Of a stretch of 64,000 nt of DNA, positions 25,734-34,699 are shown one piece after another. A program made the position numbers and the translations under genes. The notes beneath the pieces were generated by a model. That model did no database searches and was not told the DNA's origin. It saw nothing but the letters and a program-made list of their open reading frames with translations. The number at the start of each line of letters is the position of its first letter. Position 1 is the stretch's first letter. The stretch is from Bryoerythrophyllum caledonicum (Eukaryota; Streptophyta; Bryopsida; Pottiales; Pottiaceae), in assembly GCA_963971425.1 (NCBI GenBank), contig OZ020517.1, positions 13,518,501 to 13,582,500 of the forward strand, given 5' to 3'.

Positions 25734-26640
25734 TGAGTTGACTTCCCATTTTGGGTCTTTCAAGTCCTTAATGCATTGGTTGGTAGTTCTCACACACTTT
25801 TTCCAAGCCAAGTCATCCTCTCCATGTCGTGCCCATTAATAACAGTAGACCATAAAGAAGAATTTGACATGCAGGTCACCCCTTTCACTTTTGCAAAACT
25901 CTAATTCATCTTTAATTCTATTTTATAAAGAATTATTTATAAGTTCAAATGTGTAGATTTGAGCTTGTGTTTTCATTTGAATGATTGAATTGTATTTTGA
26001 GTAAAGAAATTAGAACCCTTTGTTTTCTTTTGTAGAATTCTGTGTTTACAGAGAATTTTAAAAAAATGTTTTTGACTTTGGTTTAAGCCATGGCAACATT
26101 ATTTTTACTAAGTTTAAAATCTTTTCAACTTAAATCTGTGATTCCTTTGAAGCGAACAAGTAAAACAAAATACCTATTAAGTAATACACAAAAATAAAAA
26201 TGAAAATAAATTTGTGAGAGATTTATTTTAAATTAAAATTCTAGATATTGTTTAATACATCATGGTGACAAATTTTGGTAGATCACAGAAATGAAATCTT
26301 ACCATTGATTTTAAACAGTATCAAAAACAAAGTTATTAACAAAGGTCATTTTAACCTTACAACTCCATTCTTCTGGCTACTTATTTTCCCTAATATACTT
26401 CACTCTTGAACGACTAAATTTTCATACAATATCTTTAGATTTTAGCATGTTTCATTGATGTCAAATTTTATGCAATTAGTTGAATTTATATTTGAAGATG
26501 AAGGAACGAAATCATTTTGAAACGATGTAAATTTCTTCAATTGCACATCATGAAAACAAATTACAAATTTGCCTCTAGAAGTCTTTGCAACCTGGCAAAC
26601 ACATTAGACATTGTTACTCAAAATCCACTTCTACCTTTAA
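25734..26640. other. AT-rich gene-free stretch
   Basis: No coding or RNA feature recognised. Confidence 0.3.
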
Positions 26641-27804
26641 TCCTTTAGCGCCCAGGTCATGTTTATCCAAAACCAAGATATGTGTTGATTTCTGTCTTTG
26701 AATTAACTTCTATGGAAATAAAATGCCTAGAAAGAAAAGAAGAAGGAGAAGAACTACGGATTCCAAAGGAGACCAACGTGAATATAGTGTTTGTTCATTC
26801 TCATCACTAAGCCAATGGCCACGGGATATAGATTGGTGTAATAGAACTACTTCCTCCTTTCGAGCGTTAACACTTTTTTACACTAAGTGCTTCCCTACAC
26901 TAAGTGCCCTAGAGACAACCAACATGTCATCCCCCTAAAGGCATTTTGGGTACCGATACAATAAGGTCTTAAGACCCTACACCATAGTTGAGTGGATTAT
27001 GGGAGTAGGCACCACACTGGCGTAGGGATTTGAACTCACAACCACCTCACTAGTGTGCTATGACCCTAACCACTACACCAAGGCGGTGGTGCCTAATAGA
27101 GTGCGTAATTTTAGTATCCAACTTGACAAAATTGAACTCAAACCATGACCTAAACTTTGTAGAAAATTTGCACATCCAACAATTGATGGAATAGATCATA
27201 GTGTTTAAAGTTACCGTATATTGGTCATGGAAATTGTAGACTTTGGAGGGTACACTACTTTATCCATCAATAGATTCTTGCAAAAAAGTTGTACTTTAAA
27301 TTGAAAAGGTTCACATGTGCACTAGGTTGATAACTTTCCATTGACATATCATATGTGAAGAAAACATTTATACATGATTATTGATGATTTTTTTACTTTT
27401 GTCTATTTTGATTGTATACGAAAATGTTCTGAACTTATAGAAATAAAAAGGGAAGTTTTGTATGCAATGAGAGAGATCAACAATCACAAAACAATGGAAA
27501 ATCTTTTGAAGACAAATTTCAATCAAAATTTAAAACCAAAATTATTTTGCATGTGTATGATATACAACATAGTATGTGGTGAGGTATCATTGTATTTTAG
27601 TGTACTTGATGTATTTTGTGTTGTATTCCTAGCTTTTCCATGAATTCAATAACTCCAAATCATGATCTGATTTTTTCAAAGTGTTTGTATAATGTGTGCG
27701 CAAATCTGAACTTGAAATTTCACAACTTAATTCCCCATGGATTTCATGAAAATTGAGTTTTACCACCTCCAAAGTCCATTTTGAGTCTCATGGGCACTAA
27801 AGGG
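26641..27804. mobile_element. TTAA-flanked element with a nested SINE
   Basis: TTAA lies at 26637-26640 and 27805-27808. The termini are inverted: TCCTTTAGCGCCCA at the left, TGGGCACTAAAGGG at the right (two mismatches over 14 bp). The 364 bp SINE copy at 26730-27093 lies inside, so the element without it is about 0.8 kb. A frame of 89 codons (plus, 27374-27643) has no recognisable domain. The terminal sequence differs from copies A-C, so this is a second TTAA family. Confidence 0.6.
26730..27093 (-). mobile_element. tRNA-derived SINE, uninterrupted copy
   Basis: Read on the minus strand from 27093: GGCACCACCGCCTTGGTG, A-box-like TTGGTGTAGTGGTTA, B-box-like GAGTTCAAATCC, and the acceptor-like TGGTGCC that complements the first seven bases, all within the first ~86 nt. 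A body of about 275 bp follows, with an AAGAAGAAGGAG-type tail (plus strand) at about 26730. It is 75-80% similar by eye to the split copy. Confidence 0.75.
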
Positions 27805-27808
27805 TTAA

Positions 27809-29390
27809 TTATTTTGTACACATACACAGGATGATATTCTTTGAGATCTTAATTTTAAAAAGTTGTGTCAAGAAAGATAATGAAGATAATGTTTTTGAAT
27901 GTAGTTGAAATCTTTGACTAGGAGTAGGTGTTGGCATGAGATTAAATTGGTTTTGAATGAAAAGAGATTTTAAATCAATTCATCTCAAACTTCAAATGGG
28001 TTTATGCATCAAACATTGGTAAACAAAGATATAAAAAGTAAAATAGATCTTCACTTATATTTTGTATTAATAATTTGATGGCCAATATATTGAAAGAAAG
28101 TTCAATTCTACTTTGTTAATTTGATCATTCATATAGATGGTAAAAGCCATCTTCACATGCAATTATTGTGATCGATATTTAATGGTTCTAAAACACTATA
28201 ACATTATTAAGAAAATAAAATAAATGGATTTGTTACATTAATTTATACATCTACAATTGATTATTGCAAAAATGATTGATTTGAATAATAATGAATATGG
28301 TTTTAAAAGTGTGCTATGTACAAAAATGACCATTCAAATGATTGATATTCTAAAACTACATTTTTGGCATATGCAAGCATAATCCTTGATAATTACAACA
28401 TTTAGAATGTTTTTTGAAATATACTTTGTATAAGTGTTGGATTGCATTTTGAAATTCTAGAGATTGTTGTACCCAAAATCAAATTGTCGTACCCAAAATC
28501 AAATTGTCATTATGCATACATAAGATGTACAACAATTTTTTTACTACTATCTAAAATATATTTGTGTTCTCATCATTATGACTAATTTATTGGAGTATAT
28601 AGTCTCATTGCTGAGTGCATAGGCTTATAACACCTTAGAATAATAAGAAGAAGAACTCTAGTCCCTAAAGGTAACTAGAGTGAATAAAGTGTCTGTTTGT
28701 TCCACCACTAAATTTATGTCTACTAGACCCTAAGAATAAGATATTAAATAAAAAGTTCTTCAAGAAAAGCACTTACACAAATGTTTCAAATGCTCAAAGA
28801 CCAATAATTAAAAATACAACAAAGAACCAAGACATTATGATGCATAAAATTGGACCTTCTATCATAAACAAATTTAATCACAACTAAGTCAACTAACGGT
28901 TTTAAGAAATGATAACAAGTTGTTCTACTCAAAGGTGAGGCTTGGCACTCCATTGCTAAATAATTAATGAAATTGAGAATTGTAAAAACAAATAATTTCA
29001 TTATCTTTTTCACCTAACAAATCAAAAATATAATTTACCAAGACATTGTGAAGTTATTTTTGGAATATTGTTGTCAAACCAAACCTCACATAACATGGTC
29101 CAAGGTGTTGTAATGGTCGAGTGAGACATACATCATTCATTACATAATAGTTTGAAAACATACCATGTAATAATTTTTTTTACAGAAATTAGAATAATAT
29201 CTAAACTATTTTATTTCTCAAAGGAATATCCACATTCAGTACATTAAAAAAATACCCTCTCACACTTTCTAACCACTTGTAACCTCAACACATTTTCCAA
29301 TTTCTGATTCCATCTACCCTACGCCGTGGTCGCTTTCGTATATAAATTAATTTAAAATGGAGAGTTGTCCAAAATTTTGGAAAATATAAT
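27809..29390. other. AT-rich gene-free stretch with one SINE fragment
   Basis: Contains the SINE tail fragment at 28645-28735. Otherwise no coding, RNA or ordered repeat feature seen. Confidence 0.35.
28645..28735 (-). mobile_element. SINE fragment (tail half)
   Basis: AGAAGAAGAACTC, then TGAATAAAGTGTCTGTTTG and CCACTAA, matches the low-coordinate (3') part of the SINEs at 20715 and 26730. The tRNA-derived head is missing. Confidence 0.6.
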
Positions 29391-29935
29391 TTTGTCATCT
29401 AGGTGCGTACCCATGTAATGTCAAGGTGCTACCCAAATAATACATAGGTGACACCCGTGTAATACTTAGGTGATATCCATCGTGTCCAAATCACTGCATC
29501 AAAGGAAAATCATTCTTTCGACAAAGAGGTGTTGAAAGCAACCACTAGGTAAGGTACCCTACACGCCGTACATAACTAATTCAAAATGGAGGGTGTCTTG
29601 AAAAAATAAAATATGTCTAAGGTGATACCCCTGTAAAGCCAAAATCATACCCCTGTACTATACATGCAATACTTATATATTACCTAGGTGATACCCATTG
29701 TATCCTTAAATAGATCGGTTCGTAGAGGGGGTGTTCAAACCAAACCGAAGTATACAATATTTCTAATGGCATATGGTAATTCCTCTCATCATCAGCAATA
29801 ATATAGGAAATACTTATGTAATACCTAGGTGATACCCATTGCGTCCTTAAAAAAATTGGTTCGTAGAGAGGGTGTGCGTACGGTATTTCTAATGGCAAAT
29901 GGTAATTCCTCTCGTCATCAGCAGTAATATTTTCG
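29391..29935. repeat. Degenerate tandem repeat upstream of the H2A gene
   Basis: Units of about 130 bp containing ACCTAGGTGATACCCAT, GGTTCGTAGAG and TTTCTAATGGCA occur at about 29680-29813 and 29815-29935, with weaker versions of the GGTGATACCC part at 29400-29660. The last unit ends less than 100 bp before the first E2F-like site of the histone promoter. Confidence 0.65.
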
Positions 29936-30006
29936 AAAACTTACCGATCGCGATTTCGTGAAAGTAAGAAAAAAAATCACTTTTCACCCGAACAAGTTCA
30001 AACGAG

Positions 30007-30198
30007 TTTCCCGCCACGCAGAGCGACCGCGGAAGTTTCCTGATTTTGAAAGAGTACTTTCCCGCGAACTCAATCGTCCCCGCTAGAAGGCCAGAACGAC
30101 GCGCGCCGTCCGATCCGCCTGCCAACGACCCGGATGCGTTCTCAGTCGATCCGCGAGATCGCCTCCCATTGGCGGACGCGGAGGCGCCTGTATATATA
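30007..30198 (+). promoter_or_regulatory. Histone H2A promoter: E2F sites, octamer, CCAAT, TATA
   Basis: Two TTTCCCGC E2F consensus sites (30007-30014 and 30058-30065). GATCCGCG at 30148-30155 is the inverted plant histone octamer CGCGGATC, with a one-mismatch version (GATCCGCC) at 30112-30119. ATTGG (inverted CCAAT) lies at about 30168-30172, and TATATATA at 30191-30198, about 136 bp before the ATG. The set is what is known for S-phase-induced plant histone genes. Confidence 0.8.
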
Positions 30199-30333
30199 CT
30201 TTGGTCCACGATTGACACTCTCATTACATCTTGCAACGTTTGCTCTCTCTACGCAAGTTGTTGTTGCTTCCTTCGCTGTTGTTGTTTTCGCTGCTCTTTT
30301 TTCCTGTTTGTGTCTGTTTGAAGTTCGGTCACC

Positions 30334-30899
30334 ATGTCTGGACGCGGGAAGAGCTCTGGGAAGAAGACGGTGTCGCGGTCCAGCAAGGCCGGGCTGCAGT
30401 TCCCGGTGGGAAGGATCGCTCGTTTCTTGAAGGCTGGCAAGTATGCCACTCGGGTTGGCGCTGGCGCTCCCGTGTACTTGGCTGCGGTGCTCGAGTATTT
30501 GGCTGCTGAGGTGTGTTTTTCTTCTCCCTTTGCTGTGGAGTGGTGATTGGGGATTTTTTTTGGTTTGGAAGAGGAGGTGTGGGGATTGGTATTGTGTTGC
30601 GGCTAGGGTTTGGGTTTTCTGAGAGGAGAGGCCGGGAGTAGTTGGTTCTGTAGAGTCTGACATTGATGTTCGTGCTTCAGGTGCTTGAGTTGGCCGGAAA
30701 CGCGTCCCGGGACAACAAGAAGACTCGGATTGTGCCCCGCCACATCCAGCTGGCCGTGAGGAACGACGAGGAGCTGAGTAGGCTGCTCGGACAGGTGACT
30801 ATCGCAAACGGAGGAGTGTTGCCGAACATCCACACTGTGCTTCTGCCGAAGAAGACGGGTACCACAGGCAAGGCTGGAAAGGCCGGGTCTCCGGAGTAG
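30334..30899 (+). CDS. H2A: Histone H2A (two exons)
   Basis: Core nucleosome histone that pairs with H2B. Exons 30334-30510 and 30681-30899 join at Glu59/Val60 through a 170 bp GT-AG intron to give 131 residues. The fold is complete: [10 protein letters not shown], the [20 protein letters not shown] helix region, [18 protein letters not shown] and [13 protein letters not shown]. The wording is plant-like. The tail, [16 protein letters not shown], has no SQ(E/D) motif, so it is not H2A.X, and the acidic patch and loop read as canonical H2A rather than H2A.Z. It has a compact promoter upstream. No animal-type histone 3' stem-loop was seen after the stop, in keeping with polyadenylated plant histone mRNAs. 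Confidence 0.96.
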
Positions 30900-31632
30900 A
30901 GCTGGGCGCGGCGCAGTCGTGTTTAGTCAAAACCAATGGTGTTTAATAACACCACCTATTCCTCAGATTTGGTGTCAACCTCCTCGATCTCGGTCAAAGC
31001 ATTTATACTTCTCGCGTAACTCCGCGTCTGAATACTGTGTCGTCAGTAGTGCTGATACTGTCCCCGTGTATGTGAACCCTTGTAGCACGATAAAAGTCTA
31101 GATTTTATTCGGCGATCGGAGCTCATTCTGTTGAGCGTCGCTACATTACAAATTCGGGGTTGGTTTGTAACAGAGAACGAGGTAGTCTTTGCGAGCTAAG
31201 CCAGGAGAGCTGCGAAACTCTGGAGGTTTCTGTCGTGCAAACTCAGGAGAAGCGAGCAGGTTGAATGCAGTATGTAAAAATACTGTAAGCAGTAAGCCAA
31301 GCCCTGCCCTTTTACGGCTTTCTGCAACATTCTGTTACGGGATTTCCAAATATCCTCGCTTTTAGTGAACACTACCTCCTTTTCCTGTCGTGAATCTAGC
31401 TCGATGCAGGAAACTGTATCAATTTCAGTGATCATGTGACCCTCACTGAAATTGTCATAGGATGATGGAGGTTCACGATGTACGATCGTCATGTTTTTTT
31501 AAAGGATCGACAAGCATGGTCAATTTTTGCAATTTTAAGCTGTGGTTAAGAATCGAGATTTTCGCTAATAGCGGCTGGGTGGGATCTGATGAAATCATCA
31601 GGACTTGGCGAGAAATGATGGTTTCTACACAG
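30900..31632. other. H2A 3' flank and spacer
   Basis: Likely holds the H2A 3' UTR and the unseen 5' part of the next gene. No coding exon could be fixed between 30900 and 31632; frames on the minus strand (31196-31492) show no domain. Confidence 0.35.
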
Positions 31633-32599
31633 TCCGGATTCCGGCCAACTTGATCAAGCCCCGGAAAAAGCAGGTCTTGGCGTCAATCAAGGCTGTAAGT
31701 GGGCATCAATCTTGTTGTGTTGTGGTGTCAACTGATGATTGCTATGAATTCTGGATGTTTTAATTTGACATGCTGAATTCGTTTAAGTTATTTCGTTTGT
31801 GGATTGAGTTAGAGGCAATCTAGAACTTGGAATAATCTGCTCGTTTAAGATATGTCACTTATCCACCAGCGCCAAACGGATGTTTCAATCTTAAATTACC
31901 GCAGCGATGTTTGGCTGCTGCTAAAATGAAGGAGCGGTTCGACCTATTCATGGTATGATTCTGTTCCTTAGTGTGCATATTATAAGTGAATGTAGTTGTA
32001 GCTTTGGTGAACGGTTCACTCACCAATTTGTGATTGATGCATTTGAGTTCAGCTTTTGTATGTAGAGGTGGATCAGGCAATTAATCGATTCTACAGTTAA
32101 TCATAGTATTAGCATAATGAGTGGTCGTTTACAGGAGCAAGGCAACCTGATCGGTGTTGGCTACTCCGCAGTTGGTGATTGCAGTTATCCCCGCCCCGAA
32201 GTGTTTGTAAGTCGCTTTCCTTCAAGAAACAACTTGATGATCTTCGTTGCAGTTTATGCTATTATTTTGGTTGACCTTTAACATGACGCGTGGGTTTTTG
32301 CAGCCAAAAGACTGGGCTTTTGAAACGCTGATTGTGGCGAAGGGCAACGAACAGGCCCCAAGGTTCTCCACATGCTCTATTTTTCCTTTTCGTGTGCATA
32401 TTCATATTTTGTGGCATAAAGATGGAGAGAATGGGTTCATTATATTGAGTAAAGCTGTGATCCACTCAGGAAACTTTCCGTTGCATGCAGGCTTGGACCC
32501 AAGTTTGAAGAGGTTGTCCCACTGCGACCAGCCGAAAAACTTATTGAGGGCGAAGAGGGTGTGAAGGTGGTCGTGGAGAAGACATTCTGGCAAAAATAC
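31633..32599 (+). CDS. Unrecognised multi-exon gene, internal exons only (interrupted downstream)
   Basis: Five exons with clean GT-AG borders and unbroken frame: 31633-31694, 31905-31952, 32135-32206, 32304-32362, 32491-32599. They encode about 116 residues that are rich in Lys and Glu and include RIPANLIKPRKKQ, IGVGYSAVGDCSYPRPEVF, KDWAFETLIVAKG and VVPLRPAEKLIEGEEG, ending VEKTFWQKY at a normal donor. I do not recognise the family. No start codon exon was found upstream. Downstream the next sequence is a misplaced SMC1 exon, so the gene's 3' end seems cut off by the duplicated block at about 32650-36085, unless later exons lie beyond it. Confidence 0.6.
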
Positions 32600-32654
32600 G
32601 TAAGCTTTCTCATCCAGTATCCTTGATGTGGCCAGATTACAAATAACATTGTAT

Positions 32655-32840
32655 GCATTTGTAGTTACGCCCACCGACGCACTGAAGTCCTTGCAGAATC
32701 GGTCCACTATCTCATTGATCCGCCTTTCCAGCTCCGCAACCTCTCTCCCCTTCGTGCCTGTAGCGTGCTGGAGCTGCGCATCCCAACCCTCCATCAAACA
32801 TTCAGCACACAACTTACTCCAAGCCCCTGGATATTGGTTA
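32655..32840 (-). pseudogene. SMC1 shard: a C-terminal-half exon (call it exon 13)
   Basis: Minus strand reads KGREVAELERRINEIVD followed by RFCKDFSASVG and a GT donor, which is the plant SMC1 coiled-coil segment that comes right after exon 12 of the copy at the left edge. Its acceptor-side intron follows to about 32840. The true exon 13 must lie just left of the window. This isolated copy sits next to the intact transporter gene. Confidence 0.8.
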
Positions 32841-33082
32841 TGCTTCGTGCCTTGGATATTGGTTATGCTTTTGAATGTGGGTCAGGGTTTAGGGGTTTTG
32901 ACCATGTCAGGTACTCCAGCTTATTTTTGTAGTAAGTGGTGGAGGAGGCACATGTTAAATGTAAAATATGATATATACTCGTATAATATGTATGATACAT
33001 AATATTGAATCTTTTCAAAATTTCTAGTCAGTGTATCCTAACTAACTAGACCATTATAATCTATTGCTTGGCAGAGTCTAAC

Positions 33083-34339
33083 TCAGTGAGATTCAACATC
33101 CTTGAGTGGTTGACTTGGTGGTTTTGCAAGGAGGAATGCATAAACAATGAGATAAGAAAATCCCAATGTTGGTACGATTTGGCCGATTCTAGTACTCACT
33201 TTGTCTGCAATAGCACCTTCGATGGGCGGGAAGATTGCACCACCACCGACACCCATCACTACAAAACCTCCTGCTGTCTTGCTACTCTTCCCTAAATCTT
33301 GAAGAGCTAGTGTGAAGATTGTTGGATACATACACGACTCAAAGAAGAAGAGTATCATAATACATATGATACCCGGGAGCCCATGTAGGCCAGCTGAAAG
33401 AGCACACAAAACTGTGCAAAGGATTGCATAAACTCCCAAGATATACCTAGCTTGAACAAACCTCATTAGAAATGTAGCAAAAAAGCGGCCAACGGTAAAA
33501 AGAATCAGAGAATAAGACAAGAGTTGAGAAGCCTTTGCATCTGAATGTATACCATCTTCATTCGCCAAGTTGATGAAGAAAGTTGCGACCGTGACTTGTG
33601 AAGCAACATATAACCACTGCGCCAATACTCCGCCAAGAAAATGCTTCTGCTTGTAAAAAGGTTTTGTTGGAAGATCGGAGTCCACTGACATCATGTCATC
33701 TGTAATCTCTGGTAGAGTTACAAAGAAGAAGCCAACAGCCACGAGAAAAACTCCACATGCTATCCCAGCATAGATGTATTTGACCGAAGTCAAATTGCCT
33801 GCATGCTCCGAACCAAAGAAATACTTTGATGCAATCAAAGGCCCCGCAAAGCTTCCCAAACCATTGAAGGATTGGGAAAAGTTCAACCGGAATGAAGCGG
33901 ATTCAGCTTTCCCCAAAACTGTGACATAAGTGTTTGCTGCAACCTCCAGATTTGACAATCCACATGCTATGATGAACGTCGCAGCAACAAATCCTCCAAA
34001 ACTCATGATTTGAGCAAACGGCCAAAAGAGAATCGCTCCAATGACATAAAGCATGAGCCCAACCAAAATAGAGACTTTGTATCCAAATCTCTTCACGATC
34101 AGCGTCCCAATGGGTGGAAAGACAATATACGCTCCAAAATAAGCTACTTGAAGCCCCGTGGACTTGAGCTTGGACACATGAAGAACCTCTTGGAAATGCT
34201 TGTTCAAGACGTCCAGTAATCCATAAGCAAAACCCCACAAGAAGAAGAGAATGGTCACCAATGCCAGTGGGACAAATGCCTTCCTCCCCGTAGGAATAGC
34301 ACTTGTGGATACATTTCCAATTGGTGCTCCACCTGCCAT
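33083..34339 (-). CDS. L-fucose-permease-like MFS sugar transporter (copy 2, intact)
   Basis: Membrane sugar:proton symporter of the FHS/FucP branch of the major facilitator superfamily. One coding exon of 418 residues from MAGGAPIG, close to the bacterial FucP length (~438). About 12 hydrophobic segments, with FLWGFAYGLLDVLNKHF in helix 1, YFGAYIVFPP, and the C-terminal ALQDLGKSSKTAGGFVVMG and GGAIFPPIEG motifs, are typical of the family. ATG 34339 is the first good start; an in-frame TTG further upstream lies in what looks like a 5' UTR intron (donor at 34469, acceptor ending 34345). Expression from a fucose or related hexose uptake role is inferred only. FHS permeases are common in bacteria and fungi, so lateral origin is possible. 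Composition is more AT-rich than SMC1. Confidence 0.88.
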   Translation of the reverse strand: MAGGAPIGNVSTSAIPTGRKAFVPLALVTILFFLWGFAYGLLDVLNKHFQEVLHVSKLKSTGLQVAYFGAYIVFPPIGTLIVKRFGYKVSILVGLMLYVIGAILFWPFAQIMSFGGFVAATFIIACGLSNLEVAANTYVTVLGKAESASFRLNFSQSFNGLGSFAGPLIASKYFFGSEHAGNLTSVKYIYAGIACGVFLVAVGFFFVTLPEITDDMMSVDSDLPTKPFYKQKHFLGGVLAQWLYVASQVTVATFFINLANEDGIHSDAKASQLLSYSLILFTVGRFFATFLMRFVQARYILGVYAILCTVLCALSAGLHGLPGIICIMILFFFESCMYPTIFTLALQDLGKSSKTAGGFVVMGVGGGAIFPPIEGAIADKVSTRIGQIVPTLGFSYLIVYAFLLAKPPSQPLKDVESH

Positions 34340-34344
34340 CGCAA

Positions 34345-34469
34345 CTAAAAACAAGAAAAATAACCCCAAAATATATCAAGTTCATCAAATACAAAACTCT
34401 CACAACCTTTCTCACAATAACCAAAAATAGCAGCAAATGAAAGAAATTCACTATGCTAAATACCATACC
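34345..34469 (-). other. 5' UTR intron of the FucP-like gene
   Basis: Minus strand shows CTTCAG|GTATGG at 34470/34469 and TTGTTTTTAG|TTGCGATGG ending at 34345, giving a 125 bp GT-AG intron just before the start codon. The upstream ATG at about 34541 is not in frame across this splice and is not conserved in copy 1, so the first exon is taken as non-coding. Confidence 0.55.
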
Positions 34470-34699
34470 TGAAGGATGTTACAATCAACAACACGTTGCC
34501 TCCACTCAATTACTTTCAACAAGTGTTGCCTTCTCTCCATAATACATGCATGTTATACAGAGTAATCAGGTGATATGTGCATTGTAATCAGGTTTTACTT
34601 TTCCTTTTTAGTTTTAGTCAACTTAACATGAGCTTGAGGAGGACATGGACATCAATTTTACTTTTTCTTTTTCAGTTTTAGTTAACTGAACCTGAGCTT

